A DNA stretch of 64,000 bases from Muraenolepis orangiensis (GCA_027704905.1 CM051021.1:4136359-4200358); one strand, 5' to 3'. Counted from the stretch's first letter, positions 10,753-34,051 are shown. Notes: generated by a model from the letters alone, not told the origin. Translations and numbers: made by a program.

Positions 10753-13700
10753 AGTCAAGTCAAGTCAAGTTTATTGTCACTTCACAGTTTACAGTTTAGT
10801 ATAAAGCAGTGATGTGAAATTCTTGTGTGCAATACCCGACGACAGACAGCAGTTATAAAATAAGATAAAATAAAAATAGATAAAAAATAGAATAAAAAAT
10901 AGAATAAAGAATATAAAATAAAAATAAAAAATGCAATTTATAAAATGCAAAAATCAGCACAGAAAAGAGCAATATATATATATAAATCAATGTAATAAAA
11001 TATACATTGTTATATGTTATACGCCCTTGTTCAGCAGCCTGATGGCCTGACTGTGGAAGCTATCTCTAAGCCTATTTGTACGACACTTGATACTGCGGTA
11101 TCGCCTGCCTGACGGTAATAGTGAGTAAAGTTCGTGGCTGGGGTGGGCAATGTCTTTTATAATTCTTTTGGCCTTGGCCACGCACCGCTGGTTGTAAATG
11201 TCCAGGAGGGAGGGGAGCTCACCTCCAACGATATACTGGGCCGTCCGCACCACCCTTTGAAGCGCTCTGCGCTCGAGTGCCGTGCAGTTCCCGTACCAGG
11301 CGGTGATACACCCTGTCAGAACACTCTCGATGGTGCCGTTGTAGAATGTTCTCAGGATGCGGGGGCCCATGCTGAATTTCTTCAGACGCCTGAGAAAATA
11401 CAGGCGTTGTTGGGCCCTTTTCACCACGTGTGTGGTGTGCGTGGACCATGTGAGGTCCTCGGAGATGTGCACGCCGAGGAACTTGAAGCTGCTGACCCTC
11501 TCTACTGCAACGCCGTCGATGGAGATAGGGCTGTGCTCTCCCCTCTGCCTCCTGAAGTCCACGATCAGCTCCTTGGTCTTCTTGACGTTGAGGGCGAGGC
11601 TGTTCTCCTGGCACCACTGCTCCAGCGATCCGACCTCCTCCCTGTAGGCTGTCTCGTCGTCGCTGGCGATCAGGCCCATCACTGTCGTGTCGTCAGCAAA
11701 CTTGACGATGACGTTGGAGCTGTGCATAGCCATGCAGTCGTGGGTGTAGAGGGAGTAGAGGAGAGGGCTCAGCACGCATCCCTGGGGGGCTCCCGTGTTG
11801 AGGGTCAGTGGCTCTGATGTGGTGCTGCCCATCCTCACCACCTGGCGGCGGTCCGACAGGAGGTTCAGTATCCAGCTGCACATGGATGGGGGTACGCCTA
11901 GACCTCTCAGCTTGGTGTCGAGCTTGGCAGGAACTATTGTGTTGAATGCTGAGCTGTAGTCCACAAACAGCATTCGCACATAACAGTTCTTCCCCTCCAG
12001 GTGGGAAAGGGCAGTGTGGAGGGCCATGGCAATTGCGTCGTCCGTGGATCTATTTTGACGATATGCAAATTGCCATGGGTCCAGCGTGGTAGGTAACACG
12101 GAGCAAATAAAGTCCTTGACCAACCTCTCGAAGCATTTGCTAACGATCGAGGTGAGGGCCACAGGTCTGTAGTCATTCAGGCATGTTACCTTGGTTTGTT
12201 TAGGGACAGGCACGATGGTGGATATCTTGAAGACCGCGGGGACAACAGCCTGGGACAGGGAGAGGTTGAAGATGTCTGCAAAGACTCCTGCCAACTGGTC
12301 TGCGCATGCTCTGAGGACGCGGCCCGGGATGTCGTCGGGGCCTGCCGCCTTACGGATGTTCAGCCGCTTAAAGGTGCGGCGCACATCCGCCTCCGAGATG
12401 CGCAGCTGGCTGGTCTCCCCAGTCGGTGCTGGCTTCGGCGGGCTGCCGTTTACGTCGAACCGAGCAAAAAATGTATTTAGCTCTCCTGGGAGGGAGGTAG
12501 AGGAGTTCTCTACACAACTGGTTCTCCCTCTGAAGTTCGTTATCTTCTGCAGCCCCTGCCACATACCCCTCGCATCGTGTTTCTTGAATTTATCTTCCAC
12601 TCTGTCCTTATACTCCCGCTTGGCAGTGACGATGGTCTTACGGAGGTCGTAACGGGCTCTCGTATATTCCTCCGTATTCCCGGAACCAAAGGCGGCGTTA
12701 CGCGCATGTAGGGCAGCGCGAACATCGCCGTTAATCCACGGTTTCTGGTTGGGATATATCCGAACCGACTTGGTCGGAACAACGTCATCTATGCACTTCT
12801 TGATGAACCCGGTGACCGACGACGCGTACTCGTTGATGTTATTGTCCGAGGCAACGCGGAACATGTGCCAGTCAGCGTGATCAAAACAATCCTGCAGCGT
12901 AGAGTCTGATTGGTCCGACCAGCATTGGACCTCCCTCACAGCGATCGGTTGCTGCTTCAGTCTCTGCCTATAGGCGGGGAGTAGCTGGATAGAGCGGTGA
13001 TCTGATTTGCCGAACGGTGGGCGGAGGAGGGCCTTGTAGCCATCACGGAAGGGAGTGTAGCAGTGGTCGAGGATCCGCTCGCCCCGTGTGTTGCTCTTTA
13101 TGTGTTGGTAGAACTTCGGGAGAACCTTCTTCAGGTTCGCCTTGTTGAAGTCCCCCGCCACGATGAGAGCAGCCTCGGGGTGGGCCGACTCCTGTTCGCT
13201 GATAGCCCCGTACAGTTCCTTCAGCGCTGTGTCCGTGTTGGCTTGTGGGGGAATGTAAACAGCGGTCACGGTTACCGCTGTAAACTCCCGGGGTAGCCAG
13301 TATGGACGGCACATAAGCATCAGGTACTCCAGGTCCGGGGAACAGAAAGACTTGAGGGGATGTACATGACTTTGGTTGCACCAAGATCTGTTTATCATGA
13401 GACATACCCCCCCTCCGCGATCTTTACCGGAGAGAGCCTTTGTTCTGTCCACCCGGTGTACGGAAAATCCCGTCGGCTCGATAGCTGCGTCGGTAACCCC
13501 CTCCGACATCCATGTCTCCGTAAGGCAGATAATACAATTGTCCCTAGTTTCCCGGTGGAATTGAATACGAGCCTGTAGTTCGCTTAACTTATTGTCCAGA
13601 GACTGTACATTAGCCAGTAGAATGGTGGGTAGTGGGGGGCGATCGGATCGACATCTCAGCCTGACTAGCACGCCGGCTCGCTTCCCTCGCTTCCTCCGGC

Positions 13701-13983
13701 GACGCTTGCGCGTAATCGTGCCCAAAATGGACGGAGATAATCCAGCTGTGACTTCGGGCGGGACGTCCGAGCCGAAAGAATGAAAAAACTCTGGTAGGCG
13801 GCGAGCGACTGTCGATCTGATCTCCCAAAGTGTGCAGAAGTTATAAGTGAACTTGCTGCTAACATCCTGAACTAAAATACTTGCGATAAAAAGAATAAAT
13901 AACAAAAAACTGCGTCGTCGTGCGGGAGCTCGCGACACGGCAGCCATCTCGTACGGCGCCATACTCCCTATACTCCCTGCTCA
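10753..13983 (-). mobile_element. near full-length LINE, jockey/L2/Rex1 group
   Basis: Non-LTR element of about 3.2 kb inserted into ZPAX exon 5 of unit B, in the same orientation as the gene. Its 3' end on the minus strand has an aataaa signal and an ACTTG-type repeat tail (10753-10780). Its single long frame is intact. The same 3' tail recurs on the plus strand at 18790-18930 and 36735-36877, so the family has been active repeatedly here. The clade is uncertain: motifs fit the L2/Rex1/CR1 group. Confidence 0.85.
11017..13962 (-). CDS. LINE ORF2: APE-type endonuclease and reverse transcriptase
   Basis: A single open frame of 981 codons. An APE endonuclease domain spans about residues 115-325 (LANVQSLDNK, TETW at 148-151, AGDFN at 269-273, SDH at 320-322). 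A linker rich in basic residues follows, then reverse transcriptase (AAGPDDIPGRVL near 539, VDYSSAFNT at 667, GAPQGC at 724, catalytic FADDT at 755-759). The C-terminus has the SGRRYRSI signature seen in related fish LINEs. The protein nicks target DNA and primes cDNA synthesis from its own RNA. All catalytic motifs I can check are present and there is no internal stop, so the copy could still be active. A hydrophobic stretch at residues 19-31 of the N-terminal extension is unexplained; the true start may be further in. No separate ORF1 is seen. Confidence 0.9.
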   Translation of the reverse strand: MAPYEMAAVSRAPARRRSFLLFILFIASILVQDVSSKFTYNFCTLWEIRSTVARRLPEFFHSFGSDVPPEVTAGLSPSILGTITRKRRRRKRGKRAGVLVRLRCRSDRPPLPTILLANVQSLDNKLSELQARIQFHRETRDNCIICLTETWMSEGVTDAAIEPTGFSVHRVDRTKALSGKDRGGGVCLMINRSWCNQSHVHPLKSFCSPDLEYLMLMCRPYWLPREFTAVTVTAVYIPPQANTDTALKELYGAISEQESAHPEAALIVAGDFNKANLKKVLPKFYQHIKSNTRGERILDHCYTPFRDGYKALLRPPFGKSDHRSIQLLPAYRQRLKQQPIAVREVQCWSDQSDSTLQDCFDHADWHMFRVASDNNINEYASSVTGFIKKCIDDVVPTKSVRIYPNQKPWINGDVRAALHARNAAFGSGNTEEYTRARYDLRKTIVTAKREYKDRVEDKFKKHDARGMWQGLQKITNFRGRTSCVENSSTSLPGELNTFFARFDVNGSPPKPAPTGETSQLRISEADVRRTFKRLNIRKAAGPDDIPGRVLRACADQLAGVFADIFNLSLSQAVVPAVFKISTIVPVPKQTKVTCLNDYRPVALTSIVSKCFERLVKDFICSVLPTTLDPWQFAYRQNRSTDDAIAMALHTALSHLEGKNCYVRMLFVDYSSAFNTIVPAKLDTKLRGLGVPPSMCSWILNLLSDRRQVVRMGSTTSEPLTLNTGAPQGCVLSPLLYSLYTHDCMAMHSSNVIVKFADDTTVMGLIASDDETAYREEVGSLEQWCQENSLALNVKKTKELIVDFRRQRGEHSPISIDGVAVERVSSFKFLGVHISEDLTWSTHTTHVVKRAQQRLYFLRRLKKFSMGPRILRTFYNGTIESVLTGCITAWYGNCTALERRALQRVVRTAQYIVGGELPSLLDIYNQRCVAKAKRIIKDIAHPSHELYSLLPSGRRYRSIKCRTNRLRDSFHSQAIRLLNKGV

Positions 13984-15045
13984 GGGTGAACGTGGCGTCG
14001 TCCTGTGACAAAACCCCCCCACCAAAAACCCAGACAAAGAACACACTTGTGGCAGTGAGGAGACATGTCAACACCACAAGTCTGAAGATGTACACCAGCG
14101 TGAAATGAGTCACAGGTTTGTCAACGGCAAAGCCATAATCGAAAGAAAGTTACAGATCTTTAGCGCGTATTTTCAATTCAATGTACTTCCTCCAACTTCA
14201 TGCGGAGACCAAAATGTGGCAAAGCCATGCAAACCATCAGAGTTTGACAACAGAGTTCGAGTACCCCACCTCGTTCAGAGTGTGGCAGGAGAAGTAGGAA
14301 GCCCGGAGCTCCGCCAGGCCCAGGTGAGGGAACAGGGTGACACTGTAGCCGCACTCGGCCGCGTACTGCTCCGTGATGGGATAGACGCCACTGGAGGCTG
14401 GAACGCATGGGAGTGAAACGTCATCATCCTTCTCAGAACTGCACACACTAAACGAGGGACTTGGAAAGTTTCCTGTTCAGTGTGGTCTTTAACAAAGAGA
14501 TTATATATTAGAGAGAGATAGAGGTAGGTGTGTGTGCGTGTGCGGACGTACAGACGACCTCAAAGCGAACCACGGACCCCGTGAAGGTGGTGTCAAACGC
14601 CATCCTGAAGTACCGGTCTAGACAGTCCAAACCAAATGCTCCTTTAGGAGGGGAAATAAAGGTAAATAAGTGACTAAGAAATCGAAGATTTGTACAAATC
14701 TTGCTGCGTATGCATACAGTAAATGTACACCTTGTAAGTCGCTTTGAATAAAAGCATCTGCCAAACGCCCTAAATGTAATTGTATACTTCATACACAATG
14801 GTGCCCTATTATTTTCTTTAGTATGAGCCCATCTTAAAATAAACCACATTCAAATGTGCCTTTGTAAGGGAAAGACCATGGATGAATATGAAAAAAAAAC
14901 AGACCAGCATAAGAGGTAGGTCTATACTAGTGGAAACAAGCAGAAGTTGTATTAAACTAGTTTAATGTGAAATTAATAATACAAAATATTAACATACAAA
15001 TATAGCAATCCAGTTGGGTTTGCACAAGGTGCCCCCATTATGTTC

Positions 15046-15080
<35 letters not shown>

Positions 15081-15464
15081 TTCGGTAGGTCAGCACATGT
15101 CCCACTTGACCACAGACAGACCGTCAACACCACCACCACGCTGTTGAACACAGAGTCCATTGAAACAACACAAAACAAACTAATAAATCAGTCAAACTGT
15201 AAAAATAATAATAATAATAATAATAATGTTTTAACTAAATAAAAGTAACTCACCCAAGAACACACATGGTTGAAGTCATCACGGGTGGTCCACCGCCGTG
15301 TTTAATGTGTATACGTTTACAAAACAGCACGATCACACAAACACACACCGTCGCAACACCCGTCCACCACTTGCTTGCAATTAAGAAGATAGGCCATCTA
15401 TTGGGTAGGCCTGGGACAAGCCTGCAGCTTGCAGGCTTACTTGAGAGCAGATCAAAAACAGGTT

Positions 15465-15859
15465 TTAGTGATGGACGCTCAAGGGGTGAACAACACCAAC
15501 CTTCGTCAAGTCCTTCAGCAAATTGACCACCTTAGTGTATCTGGCGGGCCGATAGCGAGTGTCTTCACCGGCGCTGCTGACGAGCCCCTCGCTAGCTACT
15601 TCCCCGGAGCTGCTCAAGGGAGGCGGTGGACTGGCATCCACGTCAGGCGACAGCGTTTCCTGTGGTCGGCCTGCGGCGGAGAAAGGACGCAGGGGTTAAC
15701 GTTGACCGATAACGACAAGGACCAAAATATAGGACCGGTCGGTCCTGCCACACATACCAGGGGGCTTGACTACCACGTGCATAACACTGCCCACGCCGGA
15801 GACGTCCGAATCGAACAGGCGATGGAGGCCAGACAGGTAATAGACACACTGCACAGTAA
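15465..15859 (-). pseudogene. orphan ZPAX exons 17-18 upstream of copy B
   Basis: Exon 17 copy at 15758-15859 (15-base deletion as in the other orphans) and exon 18 copy at 15465-15670, frame open to the same TAA. They lie about 200 bases upstream of the copy B ATG. Confidence 0.75.
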
Positions 15860-15975
15860 CTGTGAGTCCAGAAAGTCCAGCAAAGTATGTAAGTGTAATG
15901 TTAATGACATGTTATGAAAGTTAGAGTTGCAGCACTCCTAGCAGTTCAGTAGGCACACTGCCTGTGGATAATAAA

Positions 15976-16239
15976 CTATCCTTAAACCTGGTAGTCCTTG
16001 TACGGATGCTGCGCAACCGGCGACCAGATGGTAGGGGGGAGAAGAGATGGTGTCCAGGGTGGTTGCAGTCCTTTATGATGGACATGGCCTTCTTCCGACA
16101 TCTGGTCCTAAAGATCTCCTCAATGCGTGGAAGTGCACACCCGATGATCTTCTCTGCCGTCCTCACGACCCACTGGCTGGCTTTCTTGTCCCGTGCAGTG
16201 GTGTTGCCGTACCACACAGTGACGCCACCGGTCACTCTG
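15976..16239 (-). mobile_element. LINE ORF2 C-terminal fragment
   Basis: Minus-strand frame with VWYGNTTARDKK, then RCRKKAMSIIKD, then LPSGRRLRSI: the end of a jockey/L2/Rex1-group ORF2, related to but distinct from the intact LINE. It interrupts sequence that is continuous in units A and C, so it inserted after the array formed. Confidence 0.75.
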
Positions 16240-17059
16240 AGTCACTCGATGTCCAGACGCTCGCGTGTATCCTGGATCCCGGATGAACTTCTACCATGGA
16301 AATGCAAACGAACAGAAGTGAATTCCTGTGTGGAATGTTGCAATGAGATTTCCAATCTTTATTATTCATTTATTATTTGGGCATTTCACCCCCCTTGTTT
16401 AGTTTTTAAGGAAATGATGTGCTTCGGTAAGATATGTTTACGTACGGGCCCAGTACTTGGTGATAAGATGAGACCCCAATGATGAACTGTCCAGGGTGCT
16501 GAAATCTCTGAACAGTGATACCATGTGGTCAGCAGGGGTATTTTGGTTATACGGGCATGCCTCTCCCGTTTTTATACAGGGGATTTATAGCCCCCTGCCG
16601 ATAGCCACGCCCCATATACAAGCCACACCCCTCTGATGACATCGGACTGAATGGTCGGTCAATATGAGTGGTTGTTAAGATGAAATCTATTGTTTCGACC
16701 AGCCCACCCTAATATAGCAGGCTAAAACTGGCCCTGTTTTGGGCGCTTAGAATACAGGAGAGTTGCTGACATGACATGACACCTGTGTTCATCAATCATT
16801 TTAACATGCAAAGGGTGTGGGCCCCGGACAATTAGGCAACCCTTTGTGATTGTTCAGGTAGGCTTATGATTAGCGCCATTGGCCAATTTGGTGTGAGGTC
16901 ACGCCTCACAATATCATGTGAATTGGAACGTCAAATATGACCTTCGTCTTCAGCACTGGAGACCTGGGTTCAAGTCCTGCCTACATGGAAACCTAGTCAT
17001 GGAACCATTCAGTCATTTGAGTGACCACAAATAGAACCTCCAACCACCTCATACCATGT

Positions 17060-17216
17060 GTCCTGGTGGCGCAGCGGAGTGAGCTGTGTGTTGGGCAGCT
17101 GGAGACTTCAGAGTCAAATATAACTTCTGACCACGTCCTAGCCTGCGTCCCGGTAGCACAACGGTGAGAGCTGGAGGTTATCAGCGCTAGAGACCTGGGT
17201 TCGAGGCCTGTGTGAG
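17060..17216 (+). repeat. tRNA-derived SINE heads (unit C)
   Basis: Same modules as at 451-660. Confidence 0.45.
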
Positions 17217-17329
17217 TATGTCATGTATGATGTCAAAAATAACCTACTATCCTGCCCCCACAGAGACTGGCAAATGAAAGTTGCTCCAGCCCCTCCAAAG
17301 GGGCAGGGAGATAGAAAGGGGCCTGTTGG

Positions 17330-17462
17330 AGAAATTTTGGACAATTCTTTATTGAATAACACTGCTGCCACCACTCCTTCTAGTTGAAGAGGGTCCTGAG
17401 GTCGAGGGCTCTGGATATGGAAGGTAGAGACCTCCCTCCAAAGCCCGCTAGTGGTCCACCGT
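17330..17462 (-). other. candidate non-coding or short terminal exon with poly(A) signal
   Basis: On the minus strand a good acceptor (ctgtgtttcag) is followed by four codons and TAG, then about 100 bases later by AATAAAG (17348-17353 on the plus strand). It lies downstream of ZPAX exon 18, whose end contains a possible AAG/GTTGGT donor at 21255 in the matching phase, so it could be an alternative ZPAX 3' exon. The same segment occurs in units A (to 891), B (to 7439) and D (to 35393). No transcript evidence is visible. Confidence 0.3.
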
Positions 17463-17550
17463 CTGAAACACAGAGGAAACAATACTCAAAACAAGCTTAC
17501 AATACACACTAGGTACTGTACAGTGGCTGTACATAAAAAAGGAGCAGACC

Positions 17551-18550
17551 TACATTACATTACATTACAATACATTACAGTCATTTAGCAGACGCTTTTA
17601 TCCAAAGCGACTTACAGTAGTGTGTTTCAACAAAGGAAGGTAAGAGAACAACTCGTCACCAGAAGTCAAAAGTGCATTTAATTTCTAACAAGTCTCCAAT
17701 AACTGAACCAGTGCTCAGGTAGAAGTACAATAATTCAGGCAAAAGTGTAAGTAAAGTACACAAAGTACAATAAGTTGGCAAACACTATGCAACAATATCT
17801 AGAACAATATATACCTATCTATAATATGTAATCTACTTTTGACTGACTTAATTGACGCTACGAGGAAGGATCCGGGAAGTGTGTCCTGAAGAGATGGGTT
17901 TTCAGCCTGCGGCGGAAGTTGTGTCGTGACCTCCGTGGGGAGTTTGTTCCACCAAATTGGGGCCAGGACGGAGAAGAGCTGTGACTGCGTAGATCGGCCA
18001 TACGGGCCCTTAAGTGAGGGGGCAAGCAGACGGCCCGAAGAAGCCGAGCGAAGTGGACGGGTTGGGATGTAGGCCTTGACCATTGCCTGGAGGTAGGATG
18101 GAGCAGTACCTTTTACTGCCTTGTAGGCTACCACCAAGGTCTTGAACTGGATGCGAGCAGCTACAGGTAGCCAGTGTAGAGTCCGAAGGAGGGTAGATGT
18201 GTGGGAGTACTTGGGGCGGTTGATCACCAGGCGAGCTGCAGCTTTCTGAATGAGCTCCAGGGGCCTGATGGCAAATGCCGGGGCGCCAGCAAGGAGAGAG
18301 TTGCAGCAGTCCAGCCGGGAGATGACAAGAGCCTGGATGAGCACCTGCGCAGCCTTTTCAGTGAGAAAAGGCCGAATCCTCCTGATGTTGTAGAGGAGGA
18401 CACCGATGCAACGACAGTTGGTCGTCCAGGGTCACACCCATATTCCTTGCAGTCTGAGTAGGTGTCACCACAGCATCATCAATGGTGACAGCCAGGTATC
18501 GGTGCGGACAGCCCTTTGCCGGGAAGAACACTAGCTCAATGCGTACCTCA
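17551..18550 (-). mobile_element. L2-type LINE 3' fragment (unit C)
   Basis: Longer version of the fragment in A and B: it retains the SRLDCCNSLL and LHWLPV region (181-codon frame 17799-18344). Frameshifted further upstream near 18400. Confidence 0.8.
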
Positions 18551-18789
18551 TACCTCATACCTCATAAATCTGTCATAAATCAAATAAGGCAAATCTTTGT
18601 GATTGTTCAGGCAGGCTTATTATTAATGTTATGATTAGCGCCAATGGTAATCATAAGATTAATAATCATTTGATTTGTGTGACCTGGGTGGACACTCCCA
18701 CTTCTGATCACTAGAGGGTAATGTCAATTTTGTAATGTCTCCAGACGGCTCATCAACGTCACACATGGTGGTCAACTTATTTTATTCTA

Positions 18790-18930
18790 TTCTGTTTTAT
18801 TCTATTTTTATCTTATTTTATAACTGCTGTCTGTCGTCGGGTATTGCACATAAGATTTTCACTCACTGTTTTATGCTTGTGTAAACTGTGAAGTGACAAT
18901 AAACTTGACTTGACTTGACTTGACTTGAAT
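18790..18930 (+). mobile_element. 3' tail of the intact-LINE family
   Basis: Reverse complement of the 3' UTR of the LINE at 10753-13983: ctgctgtctgtcgtcggg, gtgaagtgacaataaac and a TTGAC repeat tail. 5'-truncated. Confidence 0.75.
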
Positions 18931-18944
18931 ACGATAGTCCTCAT

Positions 18945-19090
18945 CCTGTTTATCTGGTTCGATCCCCCGGCTCCTCCCAGCAAAACCTGTCTAGGTGTCT
19001 CTGAGCAAGACACCCAAACCCTAACTGCTCCTGACGTGCCAGTTGTCTCCTTGCATGGCTGACCCCGCCGTTGGTGGGTGAATGTGAGGC
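18945..19090 (+). repeat. SINE-like interspersed repeat
   Basis: Contains ctctgagcaagacacccaaaccctaactgctcc, in pieces typical of a widespread fish short repeat. Another copy in reverse orientation lies in ZPAX intron 16 (about 21665-21760), and a further one in unit D (about 36895-37040). Confidence 0.55.
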
Positions 19091-19159
19091 ATGACAAATA
19101 TTTGCTTAAAAAAGGTTCAATGTGTGACATTAGTTTCACATTAGTTGACAATTTGCTTT

Positions 19160-19222
19160 TTCACAGAGATTTCCACCACCCCTGATCTGAGTGACAGTCA
19201 CCTGTCAGAGACCAGGTCCAGG
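19160..19222 (+). other. truncated exon-like segment
   Basis: Acceptor ttttcacag followed by the start of the exon-like sequence that is complete at 37114-37193 in unit D. Here it breaks off at ccaggagg, where about 290 bases present in D are missing. Confidence 0.3.
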
Positions 19223-19610
19223 AGGGAATGCAGAAAACAAGTCTTTACACACACAGTAATAGTAGTAACAGAAACGTAAACATTATCGACAGTCACATGC
19301 AACATTTATATTTTCACAATCATAACCATATATATTAATCCCCACACAGTGTATACAATTGTAGTGTATATATGTAGACCTAGCTGAAACTAGCAGTTAC
19401 TTATTGACATTAACTTTCATCATCATTATTATCATCATCATCTTTGATAACATTACACATTATGAATACATAGTTCCACGACAAGCACTGCACTAAAAGA
19501 CCTGAAAAGAGCCAGGATACAAGTGGTGAAGCGTCAGGGCCTTCAAGGTATTCAGAGAAGACCCTGGAACCAAAACAAATTTAATTAATTATATTAATAC
19601 AATTTAATAC

Positions 19611-19905
19611 AATTGAAATAAAATGAATAAATGAGAATCGTATCTGTGTTGTTCTGTTATATTAGTGTTACGTTGATTTGTTTGTCTTTCTAGGTCCATG
19701 CACTACGCATTTGAGTGGTTTTGTTAGAAAAAAAATGCAACCAATCAGATATTTTTCTGGGTTGCTGGGAAGAATATCCTTCAACCAAAGTAATCGCGAA
19801 TGCATCCTTAAACTGAATGAAAGCGTACGTTTTGATTGACAATTTGATCAACCAATCATATATTGGTTTGTAGCCAATGGGTATTCTTTCAGCTTTGGGC
19901 GCTCT
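19611..19905 (+). repeat. segment shared with the 3' flank of the zinc-finger gene
   Basis: Closely matches 44180-44475, beginning at the poly(A) signal region aatgaataaatgag and running through ccaatcagatattttt. Either an unrecognised interspersed repeat or a piece of zinc-finger gene flank captured by the ZPAX array. Confidence 0.6.
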
Positions 19906-19966
19906 ATATACAATAGCTGCCCACTGCTCCCAATACTAGGATGGGTTAAATGCAGGGAAACACATT

Positions 19967-20302
19967 TCACTGTGTGTGTGCATGTATGGGACGAATAAAG
20001 ACGATTCAATCCTCAAGACTTTAATTTATCATACTTTGGACTCATTGCAGTGACTGCACTGCACTGTACTGCATTCATGATGCTGCTGCACTACTGGCAC
20101 TTTAAAATGCTTTTTGCACATTTCACCATATGTTTATATCAGCCACTTTGTTGTTATTTTTATTGTGTATAGTATTTTTATAGTAGTGTTGTATAGTATA
20201 TAATAGTGCTAAATTGTATGAAATTCATACTGCAGAAGGGAATGGGGAGGAAGAGTTCCATTTTCCTTGTTGCATATGGCAAATAAAAACATTTTGAATC
20301 TT
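19967..20302 (+). repeat. LINE-tail repeat
   Basis: Counterpart of 2150-2475: gacgaataaagacg followed by a TGCA-rich stretch to aataaaaacattt. It marks the left edge of the sequence missing from units A and B. Confidence 0.5.
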
Positions 20303-20890
20303 GAGGCTTGTTCAGCCAAAGGTCCCACATCTTCCTGACCATGAAGGGAATTGCGACACATGCTCAGTAGTACTTAGAACACACACACCCCATGGAAACC
20401 ATTGCACTCATCACCACTGCTGCATTATATTGGTTTATTTGGGCATAAGGGCATTGTTCATCTTGTTGCAGACAAGATCATCCAACAAGTCTGGAGAGCT
20501 AACTCCATCATTCAAACCCCCAGGAGAAGTGGACTGGTGGTTTAACAACAGCGCTCAGGACGTGTCCTTAACACATCCCAAACACACCCCACATTGTTCA
20601 GGAACCAGAAGTCCAAGAGAGCCGCTTGTTGTAGAGGTAGGCTGCCCATATGACCCGTACATGGACCATGTATACACCACCAGGCTGGATCAGCCTCTAA
20701 CCGCACGCATCCAAGGCTATACGTTGTTAACTCATAACTCATATTGGGTAGGCCTGGGACAAGCCTGCAGCTTGCAGGCTTACTTGAGAGCAGATCTAAA
20801 ACAGCTGGCTAGGTGTAGCTCCATCTCACCCGCCACAGGCAGCCTGGCAGTGCGGGGGGGAAACCGGTGTGGTGTCTTTAGGTCTGTAAA
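20303..20890. other. downstream of ZPAX, no gene supported
   Basis: A 199-codon plus-strand frame crosses this stretch but shows no family signature. The segment near 20742-20795 is also present next to each orphan exon 18, where about 430 bases are missing between it and the exon. Confidence 0.4.
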
Positions 20891-21100
20891 TATTTAGGAA
20901 TCCCAATGGAAATGAAGGTCTGTTTGTCTGTGGCAATATGTGTGCGTTACCTCGCCCAGTCTAACTGCCATCACTAAATTATAAAGAAAACACACGCACA
21001 CCTCGAAACCCAGGAGCGTTTCACACTCGTCCAGCTCGGGGCCCCTGCTCACACACACATCTTGTGTAACAAGAAAATCGACTTTGTAAACAAGAAAATC

Positions 21101-21106
21101 TTTATT
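21101..21106 (-). promoter_or_regulatory. candidate ZPAX poly(A) signal
   Basis: AATAAA on the minus strand, about 115 bases after the TAA of exon 18. Confidence 0.4.
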
Positions 21107-21219
21107 AACCATTACACATTAAAATAGTCATTCAAATATCAGAATCTTGACCGATCCTTCGTCTTCTGAAAAACAAAACAAAAACAAAACAAGGTAATTG
21201 GAAAACAAATTGGGTGGCT

Positions 21220-33459
<12,240 letters not shown>

Positions 33460-33656
33460 GGTTGAAGTCATCACGGGTGGTCCACCGCCGTGTTTAACGT
33501 GTATACGTTTACAAAACAGCACGATCACACACACACACACCGTCGCAACACCCGTCCACCACTTGCTTGCAATTAAGAAGATAGGCCATCTATTGGGTAG
33601 GCCTGGGACAAGCCTGCAGCTTGCAGGCTTACTTGAGAGCAGATCAAAAACAGGTT
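33460..33656 (-). promoter_or_regulatory. intergenic promoter candidate of ZPAX copy C
   Basis: The 197 bases between the orphan exon 18 stop and the copy C ATG. No TATA box is visible. One E-box (caagtg on the minus strand, 33560-33565) lies about 100 bases upstream of the ATG. Zona pellucida promoters are classically driven by E-box binding of FIGLA with E12, so this is a candidate site only. Copies A and B have the same sequence. Confidence 0.3.
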
Positions 33657-34051
33657 TTAGTGATGGACGCTCAAGGGGTGAACAACACCAACCTTCGTCA
33701 AGTCCTTCAGCAAATTGACCACCTTAGCGTATCTGGCGGGCCGATAGCGAGTGTCTTCACCGGCGCTGCTGAGTAGCCCCTCGCTAGCTACTTCCCCGGA
33801 GCTGCTCAAGGGAGGCGGTGGACTGGCATCCACGTCAGGCGACAGCGTTTCCTGTGGTCGGCCTGCGGCGGAGAAAGGACGCAGGGGTTAACGTTGACCG
33901 ATAACGACAAGGACCAAAATATAGGACCGGTCGGTCCTGCCACACATACCAGGGGGCTTGACTACCACGTGCATAACACTGCCCACGCCGGAGACGTCCG
34001 AATCGAACAGGCGATGGAGGCCAGACAGGTAATAGACACACTGCACAGTAA
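33657..34051 (-). pseudogene. orphan ZPAX exons 17-18 upstream of copy C
   Basis: Exon 17 copy at 33950-34051 with the shared 15-base deletion, and exon 18 copy at 33657-33862, open to TAA. They are more similar to the orphans in A and B than to the true exons at 21220-21631. Confidence 0.75.

Larger units (their letters stand above)
10476..15267 (-). pseudogene. ZPAX-like gene copy B, exons 1-6, exon 5 split by a LINE
   Basis: Exons 1-6 lie at 15254-15267, 15079-15140, 14552-14641, 14270-14397, 10631 to 14002 (interrupted) and 10476-10547. All lengths match copies A and C except exon 5, which is broken into 10631-10752 and 13984-14002 by a LINE on the same strand. The flanking bases gctca occur on both sides (10748-10752 and 13979-13983), consistent with a target duplication. 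Like copy A it lacks exons 7-18. The insertion destroys the coding sequence after about 107 codons, so this is a pseudogene unless the LINE is spliced out, for which no sign is seen. Confidence 0.85.
6519..16509. repeat. ZPAX array unit B
   Basis: Second unit, colinear with A, with the same loss of ZPAX exons 7-18. It is longer mainly because of a 3.2-kb LINE in exon 5 and a small LINE fragment at 15976-16239. Confidence 0.85.

Noticed and set aside
11134..11817. A 227-codon plus-strand frame and several others at 11000-13900
   Set aside because: Antisense shadows of the intact LINE ORF2.
20301..20897. A 199-codon plus-strand frame containing VGCPYDPYMDHVYTT, reminiscent of a ZP-C motif
   Set aside because: Wrong strand for the gene, no other ZP-C cysteines, and no splice context; treated as chance resemblance.
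20894..21112. Minus-strand frame with CVSRGPELDECETLLGFE as a further ZPAX exon
   Set aside because: Available acceptors give the wrong phase or an immediate stop after exon 18.
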